Below the pieces are notes generated by a model that had not been told where the DNA came from, ran no database searches, and worked only from the letters and a program-made list of their open reading frames with translations. DNA of 64,000 bases, from NCBI RefSeq assembly GCF_033436665.1, contig NZ_JAWQFO010000006.1, positions 1 through 64,000 on the forward strand, read 5' to 3'. Below, in pieces: positions 1-8,237 of the stretch (position 1 is its first letter; every line of letters starts with the position of its first letter). Both the position numbers and the translations under genes were made by a program. Source of the DNA: JAWQFO01 sp033436665 (lineage in GTDB: Bacteria > Pseudomonadota > Alphaproteobacteria > Rhodobacterales > Rhodobacteraceae).

Positions 1-1
1 C

Positions 2-472
2 CCTTACGTGAACCACGACGTCTACCGAGACGTGACCCATGCGACCACCACGCCGATCCACACCGGCGAGCAGATCTACCTGCGACAGAACTACAAGCAC
101 CTGATCGAAAGCCACGCGGTCAACGTCATCGGACCGGACCCTTGCGACGTCGGCGGGCTGGCCGAGCTCAAATGGGTCGCCGAGCACGCCGACCTGCACG
201 GGATCGCCATCGCTCCGCACGGGACCGCCAACGGGATCCTCGGGCTGGCGGCGCTGATCCAGGTCTGCGCCACGCTGCCCGACAACCTGATCGCCTTCGA
301 ATACCCGGCCCGGTTCGAGCCGTTCTGGTACGACATCACCGATGGTTTCGACGGGGTTCCGGTGCGAAACGGGTTGATCGATGTGCCGGACCGTCCGGGC
401 CTTGGCGTCGACCTCGTCCCGTCCGAAGCCCGCCGCTACCTGTCGGAAGGAGACAGCGGCTTCTTCGATTGA
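2..472 (+). CDS. Enolase-superfamily (mandelate racemase/muconate lactonizing type) dehydratase, C-terminal part
   Basis: The reading frame is open from the window edge, so the gene starts upstream and only about 156 C-terminal residues are visible. What remains looks like the end of the (beta/alpha)8 barrel of a mandelate racemase-type acid-sugar dehydratase or epimerase. The stretch DPCDVGGL matches the late barrel strand, and APHGTANG carries the histidine expected near the active site in this superfamily. These enzymes abstract a proton alpha to a carboxylate in sugar acids. The nearby C4 sugar-acid genes fit such a role, but two unrelated units lie between. The substrate cannot be assigned from this fragment. 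Confidence 0.75.
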   Translation, partial: PYVNHDVYRDVTHATTTPIHTGEQIYLRQNYKHLIESHAVNVIGPDPCDVGGLAELKWVAEHADLHGIAIAPHGTANGILGLAALIQVCATLPDNLIAFEYPARFEPFWYDITDGFDGVPVRNGLIDVPDRPGLGVDLVPSEARRYLSEGDSGFFD

Positions 473-812
473 ATGGACGCACCTGGCCCCGTACCGCGCG
501 CCTTTGAACCTGACCCAATGGGACCGAACCCGTTCCGATCGGGCCGCCGCTGGGTGTGTCCCGCCCGGCCTGGCCGCTCTTTCGGACGGATCTTGCGCCG
601 CGCTATGCAAACCTTACCCCCGTGCCCACGAGGCCGGCGGACATTCAGATCAGTCGACTTGCCGGTACAGCGGTCCGAATTTCCCACCCATGCTCAACGG
701 TCGATGATTTCGCCAGAGACTGGGAATTCTCGTCGCCGCTGCCGCCTGCCGCGTTTATGAAGCGAATTCACGTTTTACAGTTGGCTTCGGTCCATACGAG
801 TTGGAGCCTGAA
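473..812. other. Intergenic region, no gene seen
   Basis: About 340 bases lie between the dehydratase stop and the HlyD-like gene. Short open frames here show no convincing start, ribosome site or family resemblance. I see no terminator or clear promoter. The promoter of the polysaccharide synthase pair presumably lies in the AT-richer stretch near 760-800. Confidence 0.4.
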
Positions 813-1982
813 ATGAAGTACACCTGCCTCCCTCGGGCTGCTTGTCATACTCGCGAAGCTCTGGATCATCCTTGGGAACAAATGTCGGGCGCTTGTTCGG
901 ACGCCTTCGTGAATGCCCGTGTCGTGAAGGTGCGGGCCGACGTTGCCGGCGACTTGGAGCTTCCCGTGCGCACGCTGGGATCGACGGTCGCCCAGGGACA
1001 GTCGCTCGGACAGATTTCGAACCCCAAGTCCGACATGATCCGTCTCAACGACCTGCTGCTTGAGAAGGCATTGAACGCGGTCGAGGCCGCGCGGCTGGCG
1101 CGCAGCATCACATCCGAAAAACAGGTACGCTCGGCCCTCACCGACCGCGGGCGAGTCTTCCGCGAACATCGCATCCGCGAAATCGAAACCCGTCTGGATC
1201 ACGCGCGGAGCCGGCTCGAGATCCTGGAGGCCGGTGCCGTTCCGGACGAGACGGCGCAACGGCTGGCGGACGCCGTCGACGACCGATCTGACCGACTGCC
1301 CGGCGAACCGCTCCTGCCCGCACTCGCGCTGGAACACGCCCGCGAGCGCGTGGCGGTCCTGGAGATCGCGCTGGAGGCGGCGCAGCGCGGCGTGTTTCTC
1401 GGAGACGGCTACAACGACGCCCCGAACGCCGAACAGCGGGTGGCGGAACTCGACAGCGAGATCGCACGGCTGGAGGCCGCGCTGGAGGCAGCGACGAGCG
1501 ACGCACAAGCTATCGAAGAGCGGATCTCCCGAGAGCGCGTCCGCGTGAACGGATTGTCCGGCGGCGAACTGTTGTCGCCGGTCGACGGCATCTACTGGGA
1601 AGTGCTGCAAGCCGACGGCGTGAACGTACAGCGCGGCGACCCCGTGCTGCGATTGGTGGACTGCGCATCGACGATCGTCTCGCTGTCGGTATCGGAGAAC
1701 GTCTACAACACGCTGCATCTGGGCCAGTCGGCCACGTTCCGCATGACTGGCGGATCGCAGGCTTTCGAAGGGACGGTGAGCCGGCTTGCCGGAGCGGGGG
1801 CCGCAACAATCTACGAAACGCTTGCCGTGACGCCGTCGCGCCGTCATCTCGAACGTTACGACGTGACCGTGATCGTTCCGGGCCTGCTGCAGGATCCGGA
1901 CCTGTCTTGCGCCATCGGTCGAACGGGCCGCGTTTTCTTCGACCGCCGACCGCTCGATTGGCTGCGCGGTCTCTTCAATTGA
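813..1982 (+). CDS. HlyD-family membrane-fusion protein of a beta-glucan synthase pair, probably frameshifted at its N-terminus
   Basis: From about residue 35 on this is a HlyD/biotin-lipoyl-like adaptor: VVKVRADVAGDL starts the first half of the barrel, a long coiled-coil hairpin covers about residues 80-250, and LLSPVDGIYWEVLQADG completes the barrel. Such proteins bridge the inner membrane and periplasm. The partner is the GT2 synthase that follows; the order resembles bgsB-bgsA. The frame has no N-terminal membrane helix, but reading one base on, positions 832-909 encode a strongly hydrophobic stretch containing LGLLVILAKLWIILG. An extra C near 830-832 and a lost base near 904-906 would explain this. 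A TTG start at 801 is possible instead of ATG 813. Either the gene is damaged or the assembly has two indels. Confidence 0.7.
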   Translation: MKYTCLPRAACHTREALDHPWEQMSGACSDAFVNARVVKVRADVAGDLELPVRTLGSTVAQGQSLGQISNPKSDMIRLNDLLLEKALNAVEAARLARSITSEKQVRSALTDRGRVFREHRIREIETRLDHARSRLEILEAGAVPDETAQRLADAVDDRSDRLPGEPLLPALALEHARERVAVLEIALEAAQRGVFLGDGYNDAPNAEQRVAELDSEIARLEAALEAATSDAQAIEERISRERVRVNGLSGGELLSPVDGIYWEVLQADGVNVQRGDPVLRLVDCASTIVSLSVSENVYNTLHLGQSATFRMTGGSQAFEGTVSRLAGAGAATIYETLAVTPSRRHLERYDVTVIVPGLLQDPDLSCAIGRTGRVFFDRRPLDWLRGLFN

Positions 1983-3964
1983 CGGGAGCCTTCCCGCACC
2001 TGACAGAACTGCAGTCGAGCACCGTTGCCTTGCTCTGCGTCGCCGGGTTCGCACTGGTTCTCCCGCAAGTGCTGGATCGCGCGAAGACCTTGCACCGGGT
2101 TCTTGTGCTTGCCGTCGCCTTCCTCTTCGCCGCGCGCTACGCGTGGTGGCGCGGCACCGAGACGCTGGCGCCGTTCGGCCCGACGCTCGACATGGCGGCG
2201 AGTTGGTCGCTCTACATGCTCGAGATGGCCGCGCTGGCCGGATCGCTCAGCGCCTTCGTGATCCTGTGCCGCATCCGTTCGCGCAGCGAGGAAGCAACGG
2301 AACACGCTGGCTGGTGGCGGGAAACTCCGCCGCGCGTGGCGATCCTCATCGCGACCTACAACGAGGAACTCGCGGTACTCGAAAGGACCATCCTCGGCGC
2401 GCGCGCGTTGCGGCACGAAAACAAGGAGGTCGTCGTCCTGGATGACGGGCGGCGCGATTGGCTGCGGGATTTTTGCGCCAAGACGGGCACACGCTATTTG
2501 CGGCGCGCTGACAATCTGGGGTCCAAGGCCGGAAACCTCAACAACGCACTCGATGTCCTGTCGCGCGATGCGGTTCCACCCGATTTCGTCGCCGTGCTCG
2601 ATGCGGATTTCGTGCCGCACCGGGGATTCCTGTCGCGTTCTCTGGCGCTGTTTCACGACCCGAAGGTCGGGCTGGTCCAGACCCCGCAGCATTTCTTCAA
2701 CGCTGACCCGATCCAGCACAACCTCGGGGTCACCCGGTCCTATCCCGACGAGCAGCGGTTCTTCTTCGACCACATGCAGCCTTCGCGGGACGCCTGGGGC
2801 ATCGCCTTTTGCTGCGGCACCTCCTCGATGGCCCGGTGGGAGGCCCTGCGGGACATCGGGGGATTCCCGACCGACAGCGTAACCGAGGACTTCATGATCA
2901 CGCTGGTGCTGCGCGACGCGGGCTGGGCGACCGTGTACCTCGCCGAGCCGCTGACCGAGGGCCTGGCGCCGGAGGGGCTCAAGGAATACGTCACACAGCG
3001 GGCGCGGTGGTGCCTCGGCATGATGCAGATCGCCCGGTCCCGCGTCGGCCCGCTCGGCCGCAACAGGCTGCGCCTGCGCGACCGCTGGAGCGTCGCCGAT
3101 GCCGTCGCCTACTGGCTCACGACCTTCCCGTTCCGGATCGCGGCGGTGATCTATCCCCTGCTCTACTGGTTCTTCAACATCACGGTCGTCGATGCTCGGC
3201 TTGCCGATGTCGTGACCTACTTCGGCTGCTACTATCTGTGGATCATGATCGTGCTCAACACGCTGACGCGCGGGATGGTCGTCCCGATCCTGAACGATGT
3301 CAGCCAGTTGCTGGGCGCCATTCCGATCACCCGAGCGGCCGTCGTCGGCCTGTTGAAACCCAAGGGCCACCCGTTCAAGGTGACAGCAAAGGGCGGCGAC
3401 CGCGGAAAGATCGTGGTGCAATGGCGCCTGATGGCGTTCTTCGTCCTTCTGCTGGCTCTGACGCTTGTCGGTCTGGTGCTCGGCATCTTCTCGGACCGCT
3501 TCGCCTATGCCGACGCGGGCGATGGCAAGTGGGTGATCCTGTTCTGGACGATCTACAATGTCATCGTGCTCTCGACGACCGTTCTTGCCTGTGTCGAGCT
3601 TCCGCGCCGCGAACGTCACGTGGCTGACGAGCCCGAACGCGCCCGGTTCGAGACCGACGAGGGCACACACCCGGTCTGGCTCGCCTCGCTGACCGGCGAC
3701 ACCGCGCGGGTCCGCGGTCAGGCGCTCAAGCCGTCTGCGCGCGGCGTTCTCGACATTCGCGAGGTCGGCAACGTGCCTGCCTTGGTCCTGACCCCGACAT
3801 CCGACGGGGCACGCTTGTTGCTGATGCCCGACGAAGCTCAGCGCGAAGCGCTCTACTTGCGGTTCTACACTACCGACAACATGCCCGGTGTCGCCAATGT
3901 CCGCGCCGAGGCGATGTTCCAGGACATTGCGCGCCGCTTGTCTTTCAGTTCCGGTTCGAGTTGA
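1979..3964 (+). CDS. Family 2 glycosyltransferase, cellulose/beta-glucan synthase-like (BgsA-like)
   Basis: An inner-membrane processive beta-glycosyltransferase that polymerises a UDP-sugar and extrudes the chain. Two or three membrane helices come first. The catalytic domain follows: VVLDDGRRD (UDP site), AVLDADF (DxD), TED (catalytic base) and QRARW (the Q(Q/R)xRW motif that binds the growing chain). Further helices and a soluble tail of about 110 residues come after. That tail may bind c-di-GMP, as shown for S. meliloti BgsA, but I see no clean PilZ signature. The TTG at 1979 overlaps the stop of the HlyD-like gene and gives 661 residues; an in-frame ATG at 1907 would overlap that gene by 76 bases. 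Cellulose or curdlan synthase are alternatives, but the HlyD partner favours a mixed-linkage beta-glucan. Confidence 0.8.
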   Translation: MTGAFPHLTELQSSTVALLCVAGFALVLPQVLDRAKTLHRVLVLAVAFLFAARYAWWRGTETLAPFGPTLDMAASWSLYMLEMAALAGSLSAFVILCRIRSRSEEATEHAGWWRETPPRVAILIATYNEELAVLERTILGARALRHENKEVVVLDDGRRDWLRDFCAKTGTRYLRRADNLGSKAGNLNNALDVLSRDAVPPDFVAVLDADFVPHRGFLSRSLALFHDPKVGLVQTPQHFFNADPIQHNLGVTRSYPDEQRFFFDHMQPSRDAWGIAFCCGTSSMARWEALRDIGGFPTDSVTEDFMITLVLRDAGWATVYLAEPLTEGLAPEGLKEYVTQRARWCLGMMQIARSRVGPLGRNRLRLRDRWSVADAVAYWLTTFPFRIAAVIYPLLYWFFNITVVDARLADVVTYFGCYYLWIMIVLNTLTRGMVVPILNDVSQLLGAIPITRAAVVGLLKPKGHPFKVTAKGGDRGKIVVQWRLMAFFVLLLALTLVGLVLGIFSDRFAYADAGDGKWVILFWTIYNVIVLSTTVLACVELPRRERHVADEPERARFETDEGTHPVWLASLTGDTARVRGQALKPSARGVLDIREVGNVPALVLTPTSDGARLLLMPDEAQREALYLRFYTTDNMPGVANVRAEAMFQDIARRLSFSSGSS

Positions 3965-4590
3965 CCGATCCAGGGTTCTGAAGTCGTGCCACAGCAGAGG
4001 ACAGGAGTGCCGTCTCGCGTGTCCGGCGGTGCTCGGGCGGGTAGATATCCTCGCCTTCGGCAATGCGGTCTGATTTCTCAGCGAGATCCTCGATGGGCCG
4101 GATAAAGAACAGAATGAACGCGGCCGTCAGCACGATCAGCACCAGAAGCATTGCGAGAACCGTCCACGACAGGGCAGCCCGCAGGCTGCTCAGGTCGGGA
4201 CGAAAGGCGTCTGCGTCGAGACGCGCCAAAAGTCGCCAGCCGAAGTTCGGCAGATCCTCGTAGGAGATGCGCGGGACCAGCGAAGAGAAATAGTCGCGGC
4301 CATCTGGCCAGGTCTCGCGGCCCTGGGCCGCAACTCCGGTGCTCGCGGCGCGCAGGATCTGCAATTCCGCGAGGTCCGGTGCGGCATCCGAGGACGCCGC
4401 GACCACGCTTCCGTTGGAATCCAAAAGGAAAAGGTCGACACCGAGTTCCCGCGCCGCTTCGGTCCACACCCGCACCGCCCAGGCGAAATCGATGTGCACA
4501 CCGGCCACGCCAATAGTTTCTCCGCCCCAATCTCGCACCGGTGTCGCAAGATCGATGAAACGCGGCACGTCTTCGCCGGTGTTCTCTTTT
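3945..4590 (-). pseudogene. Cache-domain sensor with HAMP, truncated at both ends
   Basis: The frame reads as the C-terminal part of a periplasmic Cache/PDC ligand-binding domain (FIDLATPVRD, then GVHIDFAWAVRV). One membrane helix follows (SWTVLAMLLVLIVLTAAFI) and then a HAMP-like linker, and the protein stops with no output domain. The frame runs past the GTG at 4568 into an IS3 transposase remnant at about 4586, with no true start, so the N-terminus is lost. The 3' end overlaps the convergent glycosyltransferase by 20 bases. The parent could have been a chemoreceptor, histidine kinase or diguanylate cyclase. A cyclase beside a c-di-GMP-controlled glucan synthase would make sense, but that is inference. 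Confidence 0.65.
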
Positions 4591-4680
4591 TCCGAGCGCG
4601 TCCCGAAGCATGGTCTTGTCCGGCGTCAAATCCGCGACCAGCCTTTTGAGTTTGCAGTTCTCATTCTCAAGAGGTTGCGG
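4586..4680 (-). mobile_element. IS3-family OrfA C-terminal remnant
   Basis: On the minus strand the sequence encodes an OrfA tail containing ENENCKLKRLVADL and DKTMLRDALGK, the leucine-zipper region and end typical of the IS3-family small transposase protein. Nothing of OrfB or of intact terminal repeats is present here. The remnant abuts the truncated sensor gene and probably caused its truncation. Confidence 0.65.
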
Positions 4681-4754
4681 CCGTGACGGCTTCGGCACGC
4701 AAAGCTGCCCTCGCTCGCAGACGGAAAGTTGTTTCAGATCATAAATGCACCCAC

Positions 4755-4771
4755 CAATGCATGCATTAATG
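4755..4771. promoter_or_regulatory. Putative GntR operator, copy 1
   Basis: The 17-mer CAATGCATGCATTAATG contains a perfect 12-bp palindrome (AATGCATGCATT) and an 8-bp palindrome (CATTAATG). It recurs with a single change at 12713-12729, between the divergent TRAP and dehydrogenase genes of the same catabolic module. I infer it is the binding site of the GntR/FCD regulator encoded at 8234-8905. A TTGACT hexamer follows at 4774. Confidence 0.55.
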
Positions 4772-4925
4772 AATTGACTGCGCTGTGGATCGGTGCGAGT
4801 TTGCTGTCGAAGGTACGATTTGGACTGACGCTGGCTTGGAGTGCAGGGCGATTGCATCGCATCGGTCGATGTTGCCGTGCCGCAAACCGGCCGCTGCGGC
4901 GGCGATCGGAGGAAGGACGAAATTG

Positions 4926-6023
4926 ATGGCCGAAGGTATGCGCATTGCCCTGATCCGCGGAGACGGGATCGGCGTCGATGTCTCGAACGCGACGACGGCC
5001 ATCGTGGAAAAGTCGCTGTCGCGCGCTGGCGCACCGGCCCCGCGCTACGAAGAGATCGATGCCGGTGCGCACTATTTCCGTGAGACCGGACACGACATTC
5101 AGCCCGGCGGCGAAGAGCTGGCCGGACAGGCCGACGCCATCTTTCTTGGCGCCATCGGCCTGCCTGCCGTCCGCCACTCCGACGGAACCGAGATCAGCCC
5201 GCACCTGCGCCTGCGCGACCGGTTCGGTCTTTATGCGGGCGTGCGCCCGGTGCGCGCATATCCCAATGCCCCGCAGAGGCTGGCCGATCCCCGCGCCGCC
5301 GAAATCGATATGGTGATCCTGCGCGAAAGCACCGAGGGGCTGTTCTATTCCGCCGCCGTGCATGGCCGCAGCGAAGTCACCGGCGACGAGCAGGTGATCG
5401 ACAAGCTTCTCATCACCCGTGCCACGACCGAACGGCTGCACCGTTTCGGCTTCGAACTCGCCCGCAAGCGCAAGGCGCGAGGCAAGGCCGGCAAGCTGAC
5501 CTGCGTGGACAAGGCGAACGTCTTCACCTCGATGGCCTTTTTTCGCAAGATCTTCGACGAGATACGTCCGGATTACCCGGACATCGAGGTGTCCTATCAA
5601 TACGTGGACGCCCAGGCACTCGATCTCATCCGGCACCCGTGGGACTCGGACGTTCTGGTCATGGAGAACATGTTCGGCGATATCCTGTCGGACCTCGCCG
5701 GGGGCCTTGTGGGTGGAATGGGCATGGCCTGCTGTGCCGAAATCGGAGACCAGACCGGCCTGTTCCAGCCCGCTCATGGCTCGGCGCCGGACATCATGGG
5801 GCAGGACAAGGCCAACCCGCTCGCAGCGATCCTTTCAGGCGCCCTCATGTTGGACTACCTGGGCGAGAAGTCGGGCCAAACAGCCTATGCGGACGCCGCC
5901 CGGATCGTCGAGGACGCGGTCGAAAGCGGATTTGCCGCGAACCGGCTCCGGCCGATGGAATTCGGCGGTGACATGGGGACGCGGGCCGTGACCTCCGAAC
6001 TCATGGCGATCATCTCCGAATAG
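4926..6023 (+). CDS. Isopropylmalate/tartrate dehydrogenase-like beta-decarboxylating dehydrogenase
   Basis: A member of the NAD-dependent (R)-2-hydroxyacid oxidative dehydrogenase family (3-isopropylmalate, D-malate and tartrate dehydrogenases), 365 residues, which is normal length. Visible signatures are the N-terminal LIRGDGIGVDV, VILRESTEGLFYS, the metal and catalytic Lys region CVDKANVFT, the Asp loop MENMFGDILSDLAGG, and the nucleotide loop PAHGSAPDIMGQDKANP. The ATG at 4926 has a GGAGGA ribosome site about 12 bases upstream; an internal ATG at 4938 is less well placed. It lies four bases before otnK, so it is not the leucine enzyme. It more likely oxidises a C4 sugar acid or hydroxydiacid, feeding the 3-oxo-tetronate kinase that follows. 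Confidence 0.8.
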   Translation: MAEGMRIALIRGDGIGVDVSNATTAIVEKSLSRAGAPAPRYEEIDAGAHYFRETGHDIQPGGEELAGQADAIFLGAIGLPAVRHSDGTEISPHLRLRDRFGLYAGVRPVRAYPNAPQRLADPRAAEIDMVILRESTEGLFYSAAVHGRSEVTGDEQVIDKLLITRATTERLHRFGFELARKRKARGKAGKLTCVDKANVFTSMAFFRKIFDEIRPDYPDIEVSYQYVDAQALDLIRHPWDSDVLVMENMFGDILSDLAGGLVGGMGMACCAEIGDQTGLFQPAHGSAPDIMGQDKANPLAAILSGALMLDYLGEKSGQTAYADAARIVEDAVESGFAANRLRPMEFGGDMGTRAVTSELMAIISE

Positions 6024-6027
6024 ACCC

Positions 6028-7290
6028 GTGACAATCGTTCTCGGAGCCATTGCCGACGATTTCACCGGCGCCACCGACCTTGCCAGCACGCTGGTGGCCG
6101 AGGGCATGCGCGTGGTCCAGGTGCTGGGCCTGCCGGACGACGACACCGACACCGGCGACGCCGATGCCGTGGTCATTGCGTTGAAGTCGCGCACCTGCGA
6201 ACCCGGCCTGGCGGTAAGGCAGTCTGTCGCCGCATGCGACTGGCTGCGCGGACGCGGCGCAACGCAGATCGTCTTCAAGTATTGCTCGACCTTCGATTCA
6301 AGCCCGCGCGGCAACATCGGGCCGGTAGCCGACGCGTTGCTGACGGCGACGGACACCCCTCTTGCGCTGGTCTGCCCGGCCTTCCCGGCAAATGGCCGCA
6401 CCGTCTACCAGGGTACACTCTTCGTCCATGAGCTGCCGCTCGGTGAAAGCTCGATGAAGGATCATCCGCTCACACCGATGCGCGACTCCAGCCTGATCCG
6501 GCTCATGCAGGCGCAAAGCAGGCACAAATGCGGGTTGATCGCGCTGCAGACCGTGCGGGCCGGCCCCGAAGCGATCCGTACGCGGATTGCAGACCTGGCG
6601 GCAGCCGGCCACCGCTACGCCGTTGCGGATGCGCTGACCGATGACGACCTGCGCCAGCTTGGCACGGCGGCAGCGGATCACGGGCTTGTCACCGGCGGTT
6701 CCGGCATCGCCACGGGTCTGCCCACCAACCTGCGCCGGTCCGGAAGAATCGGTACGGCATCCGCACCCGCGCTGCCGCGCGCCGCAGGCCGGTCGCTGGT
6801 GCTCGCGGGAAGCTGTTCGAGCGCAACGCGCGCGCAGATCGCCCGCGTCAAAGACACATGGCCCACGCGCAAGATCGACGTGGATGCCGCAGCCGCAGGA
6901 GGCGCGGTCGCTGCTGCCGTCGAATGGACCATGGCGCAACCGGACGACACCCCGGTGCTGATCTACGGCAGCGCCGATCCGGAAGAGGTCGCCGCGACCC
7001 AAGCCCGCTACGGGGCCGAACGCGCCGGTGCGCTGGTGGAGGATACGCTCAGCGGCATAGCCCGCCAGCTTCATGGCAAGGGGTTCGACCGCATCGTCGT
7101 CGCGGGAGGCGAGACCGCAGGCGCCGTCGTCACCGCCCTCGGCGCCACGTCGCTGCGCATCGGCCCGCAGATCGCGCCCGGTGTGCCCTGGTGCGATGCC
7201 TTGGGCGCGGCGCCTCTCGCATTGGCGCTCAAGTCCGGGAACTTCGGGTCCGAGACTTTCTTCCAGGACGCCTTCGAGATGCTGACATGA
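6028..7290 (+). CDS. otnK: 3-oxo-tetronate kinase (four-carbon acid sugar kinase)
   Basis: Phosphorylates 3-oxo-tetronate at O4 with ATP in the degradation of four-carbon sugar acids. The N-terminal AIADDFTGATDLA is the hallmark of the DUF1537 sugar-acid kinases, and a glycine-rich nucleotide-binding half lies near the C-terminus (VVAGGETAGAVVTAL). Length (420 residues) is typical. The start is GTG at 6028, four bases after the preceding gene. The 3' end overlaps otnC by four bases (ATGA), so the two are translationally coupled. The related kinases for D-threonate and D-erythronate cannot be excluded, but the adjacent class II aldolase-type decarboxylase supports OtnK. Confidence 0.85.
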   Translation: MTIVLGAIADDFTGATDLASTLVAEGMRVVQVLGLPDDDTDTGDADAVVIALKSRTCEPGLAVRQSVAACDWLRGRGATQIVFKYCSTFDSSPRGNIGPVADALLTATDTPLALVCPAFPANGRTVYQGTLFVHELPLGESSMKDHPLTPMRDSSLIRLMQAQSRHKCGLIALQTVRAGPEAIRTRIADLAAAGHRYAVADALTDDDLRQLGTAAADHGLVTGGSGIATGLPTNLRRSGRIGTASAPALPRAAGRSLVLAGSCSSATRAQIARVKDTWPTRKIDVDAAAAGGAVAAAVEWTMAQPDDTPVLIYGSADPEEVAATQARYGAERAGALVEDTLSGIARQLHGKGFDRIVVAGGETAGAVVTALGATSLRIGPQIAPGVPWCDALGAAPLALALKSGNFGSETFFQDAFEMLT

Positions 7291-7925
7291 GCGAAACATC
7301 GCTGTGTGATGACATCGCCCGGCTGGGCAAATCGCTGTTCGACCGTGGGCTGACCTTCGGCTCCACCGGCAACATCTCGGTCAAGACAGAGGACGGCTGG
7401 TTGATGACGCCCACCAGCGCGAGCCTCGGAGATCTCGATCCGGCCCGGATTTCGCGGCTCGACAGCACGGGAACGCATATCGGGGGCGATGTTCCGACCA
7501 AGGAGTCCTTTCTTCATTCTGCGATGTACGGCCAGCGCCCGGATGCCCGGGCGATCGCGCATCTGCATTCCACCCATTCCGTCGCGGTCAGTTGCCTCAA
7601 CGACATCGATCACGCCGATGTGCTGCCGCCGCTGACCGCATATTTTGTCATGCGGATCGGCACCCTGCCCCTGATCCCGTACTTTCCGCCCGGCGACATC
7701 GACCTCGCCCGGGCGGTCGGGGAGATGGCGGGGAAACATCACGTGGTGCGTCTGGCCAACCACGGTCCGGTGGTGGCAGGAAAGTCGCTGACCGACGCCG
7801 TCCACGCCATCGAGGAGCTCGAGATGACAGCCAAGCTTTTCCTTGCCTTGCGCAGCATGCGCACCCGGCCTCTGTCGCCTGCGCAGATGGCCGAGATACA
7901 CCACCGCTTCCCCACCATCAGCTGA
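7287..7925 (+). CDS. otnC: 3-oxo-tetronate 4-phosphate decarboxylase (class II aldolase family)
   Basis: Decarboxylates 3-oxo-tetronate 4-phosphate to dihydroxyacetone phosphate, the last step before glycolysis. The fold is the zinc-dependent class II aldolase/adducin type: GSTGNIS near the N-terminus binds the substrate phosphate or carboxylate, HLHSTHSVAV supplies two zinc ligands, and LANHGPVVAG the third. The 212 residues match the family. It overlaps otnK by four bases and is followed 12 bases later by a small monooxygenase-like gene. L-fuculose-phosphate aldolases have the same fold; the kinase partner decides the call. Confidence 0.85.
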   Translation: MSETSLCDDIARLGKSLFDRGLTFGSTGNISVKTEDGWLMTPTSASLGDLDPARISRLDSTGTHIGGDVPTKESFLHSAMYGQRPDARAIAHLHSTHSVAVSCLNDIDHADVLPPLTAYFVMRIGTLPLIPYFPPGDIDLARAVGEMAGKHHVVRLANHGPVVAGKSLTDAVHAIEELEMTAKLFLALRSMRTRPLSPAQMAEIHHRFPTIS

Positions 7926-7937
7926 AGGACAAGCCCC

Positions 7938-8237
7938 ATGTTCGCCGTCACCGTGACCTTCGAAATCGTTTCCGACCAGATCGACGCCTTCCTGCCGCTC
8001 ATGAAACGGCAGGCCGAAACCTCGCTCTCCGAAGAGGAAGGGTGCGTTACCTTCGACATCTGCCGCGACGGCGCCCGGCCGGACGTGGTTTTTCTATACG
8101 AGATCTACGCCGACAAGGCCGCCTTCGACAGCCACCTTGCCTCGGCCCATTTCCAGGAGTTCGACGCGGCAGTGCGGGACTTGGTGACGGGAAAGACCAT
8201 TGTCTGCTTCGACGAGGTCATTGTCGGAACGCGCTAG
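7938..8237 (+). CDS. ABM-domain protein (putative quinol monooxygenase)
   Basis: A 99-residue single antibiotic biosynthesis monooxygenase (ABM) domain, a dimeric ferredoxin-like fold: VTVTFEI strand, then EEGCVTFDICRDG, then VFLYEIYADKAAFDSHLAS, the usual family pattern. Similar small proteins are often found at the end of sugar-acid operons; their activity there is mostly unknown and they may act as isomerases or mutarotases rather than oxygenases. It is the last gene of the rightward operon, and its stop overlaps the convergent GntR gene by four bases. Confidence 0.75.
   Translation: MFAVTVTFEIVSDQIDAFLPLMKRQAETSLSEEEGCVTFDICRDGARPDVVFLYEIYADKAAFDSHLASAHFQEFDAAVRDLVTGKTIVCFDEVIVGTR

Noticed and set aside
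768..2054. Long minus-strand open frame of about 428 codons opposite the HlyD-like gene
   Set aside because: Rich in Arg, Gln and His with no family pattern; it is the high-GC antisense shadow of a recognised gene.
1856..4063. Minus-strand open frame of about 735 codons opposite the glycosyltransferase
   Set aside because: Covers a gene with complete GT2 motifs on the plus strand; its composition is that of an antisense shadow.
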